From Zerene cesonia (taxonomy: Eukaryota > Arthropoda > Insecta > Lepidoptera > Pieridae), in assembly GCF_012273895.1 (NCBI RefSeq), contig NC_052114.1, forward strand, positions 2,790,001 through 2,854,000: a stretch of 64,000 nucleotides of DNA, given 5' to 3'. Below are positions 13,252-24,000 of this stretch, piece by piece (position 1 is the first letter of the stretch; every line of letters starts with the position of its first letter). The position numbers and the translations under genes are program-made. Under the pieces are notes generated by a model, which did not search any database, was not told the origin of the DNA, and saw only the letters and a program-made list of their open reading frames with translations.

Positions 13252-13326
13252 GATCACGAGGCAGGATTCGAACCTGCGTATCTTGCCTAACCGTAGCAAC
13301 GCCTAGCCTCTCGGCCACCCGTGATC
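13252..13326 (-). pseudogene. tRNA-like unit (left arm), not a normal tRNA
   Basis: 75 nt that fold as a cloverleaf: 7-bp acceptor GATCACG/CGTGATC, A-box TGGCCGAGAGG, T-arm GCAGG-TTCGAAT-CCTGC with a perfect B-box GGTTCGAATCC. The anticodon stem TTGCT/GGCAA encloses ACGGTTA, so the base at position 33 is C instead of the invariant T, and two extra bases separate the T-stem from the acceptor. This fits a SINE-type tRNA relic better than a working tRNA gene. Confidence 0.65.
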
Positions 13327-13408
13327 CTGCCACAGTAATCGAATTTCTTCTACTCTTTTGGTTTCATGTGCCTAAGGGCCCTTACTGTGGCCCCGATTAC
13401 TGTGGCAG

Positions 13409-13483
13409 GATCACGGGTGGCCGAGAGGCTAGGCGTTGCTACGGTTAGGCAAGATACGCAGGTTCGAATCCTGCCTCGTGATC
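13409..13483 (+). pseudogene. tRNA-like unit (right arm), not a normal tRNA
   Basis: Exact inverted copy of the unit at 13252-13326, with the same intact A and B boxes and the same C33 defect in the anticodon loop. The pair would make any read-through transcript fold into a long perfect hairpin. Confidence 0.65.
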
Positions 13484-14129
13484 GAATTTTTTCTATTCTT
13501 TCAAAATTTCTCATTTATAAAGCATTTCAATGCTATAAAACTAAAAATTAAACATCACATTATTTATTCTCAGGCACGATCGGAGAGAATTACAAAAATC
13601 GCTAAGATCATTTGAATCCACAGATTAGACTCAATCCCCAGGTGTAGCTGGTGCTGTGATAAAACGTATTATGTATGTAGGTACCTACCTGATACGACTT
13701 TCATAACGCTGTAATATCTTACAACAAATTATTTCTATGTATGGGACATTCAATATTTTATATTTATATAATAAGTAAAAGTATTTTTACTGTCTCCAAT
13801 ATGTTAAATAGCAAAGGCAGTACTATTAATATAATATACATTTTGAACGCATCTTATACTGTTCATTAATCTGTTATTCTGAATACAGATAACATACAGC
13901 TTAAATCATCTGTATAAATCATAAGCAATAAACTACCATAAGCAATAGACTATTTCAAAAAAATTTACATTGTCTATGAAAACTATTGCTCAAGTATGTT
14001 GCTCTTTTACTTAAAAGAAGATAAATAAAGAGGCAAGTAATATTTTAGATGGTAAAAAAAATATTTCTTATTTTATTAAATAATTAATGTTAATTTAAGA
14101 TACTTTCGAACAATTAAATTAGCAAACAT

Positions 14130-14348
14130 ACATACTAAATTTGACCGGAAGTCGACACTACTTCGACTTGTTCCATGAAACCCCCCCGTTGTTTTGTATC
14201 ACGAAAATGCAATGGCCGCCATCTTCGACTCTTGTGAATGTTTTGGTCGTAGTTTCGGACTTTAAGGCCTTTTTAATTTGTGCTATGAAAATATTTGACG
14301 GAAATAGCTTAAATACGTCGTAGGGGTTGTTATTTTCTTTGAGCAAAG
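14130..14348 (+). promoter_or_regulatory. upSET promoter and first non-coding exon (candidate)
   Basis: An ETS-type site CCGGAAGT (14145-14152) and a YY1/Pleiohomeotic-type site GCCGCCAT (14215-14222) lie close together just upstream of a strong donor AAAG|GTTAGT at 14349. The matching acceptor (TTTTCTCGTAG) is at 14821-14823, so a leader intron of 475 bases is likely. A second inverted GCCGCCAT is at 14718-14725. Motif matches only; the transcription start is not fixed. Confidence 0.45.
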
Positions 14349-14823
14349 GTTAGTACAATTTATATTCTTATTTTACTTTAAAAGTGTTTACATCTAGATT
14401 TCTTTATAAAATTATTGTGTTAGTATAAATGTAAATTTGTTGATATTATAATCCCCATTACCACTGCAATAGACTTATTCTGCTTTTTATTTCTTTTAAA
14501 CGATTACATATACTTGAAAATACACAAACCTCATTTTCTTATTATAATTATTATATTTTTCACTTCTTTGTTACTAACCGGAATCAAATTAAAAGTTTCA
14601 TGTTATATTTGCAACTATACTTTTATGTGGAAGGATACATTTCGTTTAAATTTTTTCGTTTTAGGTTAGTGTTTACTTTTTTGATGTTTGGAGACATTTC
14701 ATTTTCGTGCCACAATAATGGCGGCAGTGAATATTAACCTATCTGCTTATTTTGCAACTTTACGTATATTTCCTATGCGTATTTGTATTTTATTTTGCTG
14801 TGATCCCTTGTATTTTCTCGTAG

Positions 14824-15065
14824 GAAGCGATATAATGTGAATTTTGAATATAATTTGGAACAATGACCTCGACAATAGAGTCGTATACGAGCGTTAAAAA
14901 TATTTTCCGGCCATAATATACTCCGATCCTGAATTTATATATGAAGATATTAAAAGGCGCAGGGATAAACCATCAATTTTCGATTGCAGTCGAATAAATT
15001 TAACTCGGAGACAAGGCGTTCTCCACGGCATCATCTCGGGTCTTACCCAAGATGGTATTCTCAGC
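14824..15065 (+). other. upSET 5' leader with upstream ORFs
   Basis: This exon sequence precedes the chosen ATG at 15066. It contains a start-stop ATGTGA (14835-14840), an 18-codon uORF (14863-14916), a 19-codon uORF (14941-14997) and an out-of-frame ATG at 15053 overlapping the start. The main frame itself stays open upstream to a TAA at 14895-14897 but has no ATG there. Confidence 0.5.
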
Positions 15066-18000
15066 ATGTCAACTTCATCGGAATATGAACCTGTGGCCCG
15101 GCAAGTGAGTAAAATATTACCCTAAGAAAAACCCAAATAACACTACTAGCATGTTACATTCAACATTTACTGAGGAGTCTTAGTAAGCTGAAAGGTACTG
15201 CTTTTAAAATGTTTACTAATGTTCTTATGAGATTTTTACATGCGTATTTTTAATATAATCATTACAATTCCTTATTTTTGCATTGGTCTTGATTTATCTC
15301 TTATCGGGTTAAAGAAATGTTACTGTGTGTAAACATAATTTCATAAAAAAGCATACGTATATACATCTATTGATGATTTTATTCCATTTTAGATTATACT
15401 TATTGTTATGTATTCTGTGCTGCAAGAAATATTTAAATTAAATAAAGAATTTTATACTGGTGTTGTATTATTACATCCTTTAGATTTAAATTTATTCTAA
15501 GTATTAGTCATAAGGTTGGTAAGTGTTGTGGGTTTCTTAAAAATATAATATGTTGTTGTAGTGCTATCAATTTGAATTAGGACACATGATATGGGATGTT
15601 GATTTGATATTCAAGTACTTCTATAAGATAAAAGGTTTGGTTGATGCATTATGATATCTTTGTTGTAAATTAAAACAAATATCGTAATTTTTCACATATA
15701 TTTTATAAACCGTTTAAATGTATGTCCTTCACAAGCAAATCAAAGCTAATAAGCAAATAATATTGTTACAGAGTTACGGGCCGACCACCTCCAGTGAAAA
15801 CATTTTTGAACACATATTGGAATCAAAAGTAATGAATACTATGGATGCGCCAAGTGTTCGTACACCTGTTTTGAGGGCTGTACCCATATCTAGTAATGAG
15901 GGCGACCCTGAACCTGATTCCACGAACCATGAAAGTATTATAAAATCTGTTCATAAACTAGAGAATAAAGATATTGATTATCACATTAATGATAAAGTGT
16001 GTGATGGTGAGATGTCTGTAGATTCCCTTCCAAGAATCATGAGGATAGAGGAGGCCTCTCTTGATACTGTGGGGCATATTGCCTACCCCATATTGCAGGA
16101 AACAGATGACTCCAGTGATGGAAATTATATAGAGAATACTGCAACACTTATTCAAGCACCTTTGAGTAGTGCAATTGTACAGAATGTTGCCAAACTTCCA
16201 CAGAACTTTACAATTAATGTTGATGCAGCTGTTGGAAATATAACTGCTATTCAAAATGTTTCCCAAGATGTCACAGGTAACCAAACATTGTGGTTGCCTA
16301 CAATTCTTGCAACAAGTGCACCTACTGATAATAAAAATGATGATGATAGACAACAAGGTGTATCGCAGTTCATAATCACAAGCGAAAGTTATGTCAATGA
16401 TGCTAATCTTGGTAGGAGGGCAAATATTATAGAGACAAATTATAATTCTCGCCCTAAGACTTCTAAAGTGCAAATTTTAAGTAACATAACTTTACCAAAA
16501 AATGCTAATTATTCACAGCAATACATAACGCAAAATAAAGATATGACAACTCAAGTGTATGGAACCCAGAATCATGTATATAAACTAAGTGCTAATGTGG
16601 TGTCCCAAAAACATATAAATAACTCTGTCCTCTGTACTAAGACAGGTAAAAGTCAGTCTCTTATTGGTGGTGCGACTTTATCACCTACAGTTATTAACAA
16701 CAGTCCAGTAAAAAATGTATCATATGGGTTCACTAAAGGCACAAATATAAATAAGGTGAACAATGGTGCTAATCTTAATACTATGGTGGCTGCATCGTCT
16801 GGAAACATGCAGTGTCACATTTTGTCACGAGTTGTATCTGCACCAAATAAGGTGTCGGTACATTCTGGAAAGAAATCTGTTAATACATTTAAGGGTAAGA
16901 ATTCCCAAGTGCAAAAAAATCAATCCAGAGCAATAAAGATTATTCAGCAGGCTGGTACTGCTCATAAATCAGAAAGTAAGACATGGCCTGTAGCCAGCGT
17001 CACATACAAAGGTCAATCTTCGAATTATAACAACATGGATAGTAATACTTCTAAGGTTATACAAAAGGTAGGCAGTCCTTCTACTAAGAATCATCAACCT
17101 TTGGCTTTACAAAAGGTGCAAAAAGCAGAACGTTTGGTGCTACAATCACCATGTGGACCAGTTTTATTAACCACAGCTCCAATAAGCACAAGTCTTCCAA
17201 AAGGACCTCATTACGTACAGTCTGGAGCTACACCTAATCTACGCTATGTTCAAACATATGGACCTGACAACCAGCTCTCTACAATATCTCAAGTATCAGC
17301 AAATCAACAGTTAACAGCACAAATTTTACAGTCTTTATCTCAACCAAAACTCATGCTTCAACAGAGCCCTACACCAGTCACTCCAAAACGGAATAATAAA
17401 TCCCCTCATCCCATTGAAGAGATTACTGAAGTTAAACCAACTAATCGCAAAAGGATTGTTTTGTAAGTATATTTGTCATACTTTTCTTATTTCATTAAGT
17501 TTTGAAGTTTTTTAATAAAGTATGGGTACTTGATCTGCATCATATTTAAATATGTTATATATTAATAATGAATTTTATACCTAAATAATAAAAAGTTAAG
17601 CAAATAATTAACTCATAAATTTTCATCTTTTACAGTGGAGATAAATCAACTTTACTTACTGCTGATGATATTATCGGTACGGAAGAGAGGCCAAACTTGT
17701 CTGAAGAGTTACGACGATATACACACCATGCACTGGCTTTTATAATGCTGGATCATACATATGCCCTGCCAATGCAAAAGCAACCAACAGTGTCATCCCC
17801 GACTCTTGCTCCAATTTCTACCCCACCTTCAAGTGTCTCAACAACTATAACAACAACATCAGCACCAGCAACAATAACAACAGTTACACAAGTATCATCC
17901 CCATTGAGCCCCCTGAAAATCTCACCTGTAATTCCAACCACCACACCGTTTGACCTTACTCTTTCAACTATTATACCAACATCAGTGCCAGCACCTCTCC

Positions 18001-21000
18001 CAGTTGCGACAGTACCTGTAAGTTGTATAACATACAAACCACAGCCACCTCCTCAACAAGATGATGATGCAGCATCAGTTATATCCTCAATTGAAGGGGA
18101 GAGAAGACCTCCAGAACAAGGCGGGAGTGATACTGAAACAGCTCCAGAAGGGGAAGAAGAAGGCAAAACGAGATGCATTTGTGATTTTACACATGACGAT
18201 GGATACATGATATGTTGTGACCGTTGTGGAGAANNNNNNNNNNNNNNNNNNNNNNNNNNNNNNNNNNNNNNNNNNNNNNNNNNNNNNNNNNNNNNNNNNN
18301 NNNNNNNNNNNNNNNNNNNNNNNNNNNNNNNNNNNNNNNNNNNNNNNNNNNNNNNNNNNNNNNNNNNNNNNNNNNNNNNNNNNNNNNNNNNNNNNNNNNN
18401 NNNNNNNNNNNNNNNNNNNNNNNNNNNNNNNNNNNNNNNNNNNNNNNNNNNNNNNNNNNNNNNNNNNNNNNNNNNNNNNNNNNNNNNNNNNNNNNNNNNN
18501 NNNNNNNNNNNNNNNNNNNNNNNNNNNNNNNNNNNNNNNNNNNNNNNNNNNNNNNNNNNNNNNNNNNNNNNNNNNNNNNNNNNNNNNNNNNNNNNNNNNN
18601 NNNNNNNNNNNNNNNNNNNNNNNNNNNNNNNNNNNNNNNNNNNNNNNNNNNNNNNNNNNNNNNNNNNNNNNNNNNNNNNNNNNNNNNNNNNNNNNNNNNN
18701 NNNNNNNNNNNNNNNNNNNNNNNNNNNNNNNNNNNNNNNNNNNNNNNNNNNNNNNNNNNNNNNNNNNNNNNNNNNNNNNNNNNNNNNNNNNNNNNNNNNN
18801 NNNNNNNNNNNNNNNNNNNNNNNNNNNNNNNNNNNNNNNNNNNNNNNNNNNNNNNNNNNNNNNNNNNNNNNNNNNNNNNNNNNNNNNNNNNNNNNNNNNN
18901 NNNNNNNNNNNNNNNNNNNNNNNNNNNNNNNNNNNNNNNNNNNNNNNNNNNNNNNNNNNNNNNNNNNNNNNNNNNNNNNNNNNNNNNNNNNNNNNNNNNN
19001 NNNNNNNNNNNNNNNNNNNNNNNNNNNNNNNNNNNNNNNNNNNNNNNNNNNNNNNNNNNNNNNNNNNNNNNNNNNNNNNNNNNNNNNNNNNNNNNNNNNN
19101 NNNNNNNNNNNNNNNNNNNNNNNNNNNNNNNNNNNNNNNNNNNNNNNNNNNNNNNNNNNNNNNNNNNNNNNNNNNNNNNNNNNNNNNNNNNNNNNNNNNN
19201 NNNNNNNNNNNNNNNNNNNNNNNNNNNNNNNNNAAGAAGGCAAAACGAGATGCATTTGTGATTTTACACATGACGATGGATACATGATATGTTGTGACCG
19301 TTGTGGAGAATGGCAGCATGTAGATTGTATGGGTATTGACAGAAATAATATACCTGATGCTTATATGTGTGAACTTTGTCAACCTCGCGCTATAGATAGA
19401 CGTCATGCTCGTGCCATACAATTACGGAAAAGAGAAGAATTGAGTGCACTAGGAGCATCTGATTCAGATTCTTCAGAATGCACAAGAATTCCTGGGCAAA
19501 GACGAAAGAGATTGTTAACAGTTACAACATATACAAATACAAGTGGATCATGCGTTACGACATATAATTCAAATATTCCAGTTCTTCCACCATTACCGCA
19601 ACCCTCATTACCACCTTTACCACCAAAAAGAGGGCCAAAAAGGCCAAAGAAAGCAGAAATAGTTAGGAAAGGTACAAAACGAAAACTGACAGAAAAACGT
19701 GTAAAGCGTAAGAAGGAATTGATGCTAAATAGAAACAAGTACAACGCTAGTATGTCTAATAATCAGTCGCATTGGCGAGATCTTTACGAAGTGGCAATGA
19801 CGAATCATTATAGCCCTGAATTGCGGGCAAAAATAATGAAATACAGCAGTAAACTTGGTAATACATCCAACATGGCTTCGTCTATCACAGCACATTTATG
19901 TACAACGGTTCCCCACGCAGGTGGAAAAATTTTGATTGCTACGAAAGATTTGAAAGAGAACACTCCAATAATTGAATTGAGAGGAAAATACATGCTTTCG
20001 AATCAACACCGCCCACAATTACAAAACTCAGCACGGGCTGGAAGTCAAAAACCTGGACCTTTTGTGTTTTTCTACAGGTTACCTAAAGATAACACACAGA
20101 TTTGTATTGACACAAGGACATATGGTAATGAGGCGAGATTTGTGCGTAGGTCCTGTAAACCAAATGCAGAACTTCAACATTGCATTGTAAAGGGAGCTTT
20201 GCATGTTTATTTGGTAACGATTGGCGTTATTCAGTCCAATACGGAAATAACAGTTGGTCATGATACAGATGGTAGCAAGCAGCCCTGTGCTTGTGGCAAT
20301 CCTAAACATTGCAAAGTGAATGGTGTTACTTCAATGAGTTCTAGAAAACCAATTGATTTCCCTTCAAGAGAAAAACGTAGTCGTAACAGATGTTACAGTT
20401 CGTCTTCGCCTTTATCCCCACCATTGTCATCCTTGTTGACAACACCTACTAAAGAAATACCTCCACCATTAAAACCTGAAGCTCCAATCATAAAACCTGA
20501 GAAAAAATCACCTATAAAACATGAGTTGCCTCCTATGTCACCAGTTAAAGAGCCTATAATGTCACCAGAGTATTTTGAACCTATAAAGTCAGATATTCCT
20601 GAAATTAAAGAAGAGCATCAAGAAATAGATCTTACAGCTAAAGAAGAAATGAAACCTGACTTAGATGAGCCTGATTTTGTTAAAATTGAGCCTAAGATTG
20701 AAGAAAAACCAGAAGAAATACCAATGCCTGAAATAAATTATGAACCTGAACCAGTGCATCTCCAAGCGGTGGTTGAAGAAAAAGAAGAAAAGCCAACAAT
20801 AGAACTATTTGAAACAACAAAAGAGCCTGTCTTGCCTTCATTGTTTACAAAGATAGAAGTTGAGGAACCAAAAGTGGAAAAAGTCGAAGAAAAGAATAAA
20901 ACTGAACCCAAATCAGAAGATGAGAAACCGGTAACTCGTGAAGTTACAGCTAAATCTGCTTGTCATGATCGATCTTCACGATCAAGCAGAACAACATGTG

Positions 21001-24000
21001 TTAACCAAGACTCATTGGATGATAAAACCGATGATTCCCAAGACAAATTACCAACTCCCTCTGGTAAAGAAAAAGATAAAAGGAAAATGGTAAGTAGGAC
21101 AAAAACTATTTGTAATAATCTTAATATTTTTAAAGTATATAAATTTTATGCTAAACCTAAGAATTGTTTACAGACTCGTGAAGAACGTAAAATGGAGGCT
21201 ATTATGAAAGCCTTCGAAAGGATGGAAAGAGCTGAACAGAGGAAACAAGAAGTGAAAGAGAGACAAAAGCGTAGAGAATCTGATCCACATCCACATAATT
21301 ATAACGAAAAAGATGACGATGATGATGCACATAATAGTTTTAAAAAACGGAAAAGGTATTGTGTAATTTGTAGAGTGTATGTAAAGTATATTACGTATGT
21401 AGAATGCATATGAGTGTGAAATTATATAAATTAGAACATATAATTTATCTTGTTACAGACGCAAAGGTCGAGCACGCACTGCCTCTCAATCTAATCGACG
21501 TCGTCTCAACTCTGCTGACAGTGATCTTGTAACTTCAGGAGATGAGGCCCAGCCTTTCTCCCCACCTCCAGAACATTCTAGAAATGATGTTCACTCTTCC
21601 ATTGATGAGGATAAGTCACATGAACCTGTATCTGAGGTATGGTGTGAAAATTTGTTTTTCAGAGTTTATTCATATTGTTGTTTATTATGACTCTGAATTC
21701 TTAAACTAATATAAATTTTATTTCAGAATCTGGGATTGAGTTCAGCGTGTCTGCTTGTGGAAGCGGCTGTTGGGTCCGTCGAATCGGCGTTCAAGCAACC
21801 GAAAACTAAGAAGACTATGGCCAATGAATGGATCGGTCGTTCGCCGGATCGGACTCCTTCACCGTACAACTCTCCTTACCGCCCACCCTTAGTTTCAGCT
21901 ACGTCTTTAGAGAGTTTAGTCAGAGTTGCTTCCACAATGATTGGTGATCTTAGTGGAGGTCAAGACTATCACGAAGAAGAACCGCATTCGCCGCCAAGAA
22001 CTCCCGGTAGAGATAGAAATAAACCTCCGAAGAAAGCTAAAAGGATCACACGAAGTACACCACCTGCGGAAGTCACGGAAGTCGCACAACCAATGCAGCA
22101 TAGTGCTAAGAAGCGATGGTTAAGACAGGCCATCAGTGAAGAGAGTGACACGCCATGTATAGGTATTGAACCAGTCCATAACATACTAGTATCTTGTTTC
22201 TTTGTTGTCTTTTATGAATTGTTTTACTAGTTTAAATGTAGACACATTTGTTTCAGAATCTCCACCTAATGAAATGGTTACTCCTTTGAAGAAACGAAGA
22301 TTAGCCAGAGAATCCTTATCTTGCGACCAAAACCCCATAGATCATGTATGTATCAATTTTGTTCATATATAAATTTATACTAGTGTTAGTGCTTAGTTTT
22401 TATAGTTATCTGATATTTTTTGATTTTTCTTTAGTGCCACGACGAGACCTCGCCGGTGTTAACGTCTGAAGATTCACCAGTGAAAGAAGACTCGTTGGCA
22501 TTGGCGCGGCAATATAAGCGAAATATTATGGATATGTATGCTCGAGATAGAACGCGATCTGACAGTGGCCAGGGCTCCGATGATCAGTGCAATATAGATC
22601 ATGATGTTCTTAACGTTAATTTAAAAGGACCACATAATTCTGAACATATAAGGAGGATAATTGGTGTCCCTGATGACGAAACGCTAGAGATACCTAAACC
22701 AGTTGACATACCAGCAAATAACAATAATAATTTGGAAATTGAAGAAACTAACAATAAAGTTGTGCCAATGGAAATAGATACGACTGTGATAACGCAATCA
22801 AAAATAGAATCTAACGAGATCAACATTGAAACGAAAGGTATTGAAAGTCCTAACGAAAAAATACACAGCTCTCAATCTGCTGATACGAGTGGCAACTCGT
22901 CTCCGCAACGTGACGAAATGGATGACATTCAAAAGAAAATACACTCATTTCATACAGAGAACATAATGATTTTAAAGAGTAGAAATAAGAAACCACCAAA
23001 GGAGAAACGGAAGAAGGTCAACCTAAACTTTGACCTCAATATGGTTGATGATCAGATCAGTATTCAGTTGCGTACGGAAGACGACACAAGTAATCGCTCG
23101 GAGAGCAATGGCGATATTCATGACGACGCGAACCTTCACGAGGATGCGAAAATGCTTGTCTCGCCAGAAAATATTCCATTGCCTCCTGTGGAGTCGATAC
23201 CGTTACCAGCTCCAGAGACCATACCCTTACCGGAGGAAACCAATCCGATGCCAATAATTCCGCCTCCTGAAACTATACCTCTGCCTGAGGAGCCGATGAA
23301 ACCCCATCCAGCACAAACATGTCCAGAATCCCCTCCGGAACATGAAGACAAAGAAATCGCTGAACGTCCCACCGTCTTAGAATCGACGGTGCCATTCTCG
23401 ACTAGGTTTAGTTCGACTGGACTATTCTCCGGCATATTCAGCAATATGACGCATTCGTTTAAAGTGGACTCGCCAATAAACGAGAACATACCAAATATGT
23501 CTTTAATTAAAAGTGCAATAGATAGGACTACAAGTTTAGACAATAGTATATTCGATAAGGACAGTATTACGCCAGTGGACGAATTAAAAAGTGTACAAGA
23601 AATTTTAACGCGAGTGAATAATATGGACTCGAATAACAGTGTGTTGTTGTCGGGGGTGTTGAAGAGTTCGAACAAGTCGAGCCTGTTGGCTTCGCCGGCG
23701 CCGGCGTCTTCGCCCCGCCCCAGCAAGCCCTACTGCCCCCGCAACGACCCCCGCCTCAACCCTCCGCCTGCTGACAAACCTAAACCAGTCCGAAGGAAGG
23801 TGAGTCATGCAACATTTATGTTCAAACTCATAGTTATTTCATACTGTCTATAAATAGTTGTATTTATCATCGAATATTATTTATTAATTGATACATTTTT
23901 ATTTAATGTTCAAAAATATTCTTGTTCTTATAATATATCCTGCTATCTACTATCCTACTTGCTATGTATGATTGATAATTGAGATGTATAATATGAATGT

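Larger units (their letters stand above)
13226..13509. repeat. Foldback element with two inverted tRNA-like units
   Basis: Left arm 13226-13341 and right arm 13394-13509 are 116-bp reverse complements with no mismatch that I can see, around a 52-bp spacer. Each arm carries one 75-nt tRNA-like unit. The 12-mer aacatcacatta occurs directly at 13215-13226 and again at 13551-13562, which looks like a target-site duplication that brackets the foldback plus a 41-base 3' tail (13510-13550). Confidence 0.85.
11346..14129. other. EBP2-upSET intergenic interval
   Basis: Besides the repeats listed separately (11634-11810, 12660-12975, 13226-13509), this stretch holds the presumed shared promoter side of EBP2 (minus) and no convincing coding sequence. 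11880-12650 and 13570-14120 are AT-rich DNA in which I see nothing specific. Confidence 0.5.

Noticed and set aside
13252..13483. Two working tRNA genes
   Set aside because: The cloverleaf and B-box are good, but position 33 of the anticodon loop is C instead of T and two unpaired bases disturb the acceptor/T-stem junction; the perfect inverted copies and flanking repeat fit a retroposed element.
13142..13551. Two open frames sharing a RVAERLGVATVRQDTQVR-type peptide
   Set aside because: They are translations of the two inverted tRNA-like units. The peptide recurs because the repeat does; there is no independent coding evidence.
15958..16473. 171-codon minus-strand frame opposite upSET exon 2
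   Set aside because: Shadow of the plus-strand coding exon; Cys/Ile-rich with no domain and no splice or promoter context.
18157..19310. A genuine tandem PHD-finger duplication in upSET
   Set aside because: The copies are base-identical, start and stop exactly at the gap, and both are incomplete on one side; contig overlap explains this better than biology.
18053..19421. Long open frames on both strands across 18.2-19.2 kb
   Set aside because: They consist mostly of translated N. The only real frame here is upSET exon 3.
23136..23726. 196-codon minus-strand frame opposite upSET exon 8
   Set aside because: Antisense shadow of the Pro/Glu-rich exon, giving Gly/Ser-rich low-complexity protein.
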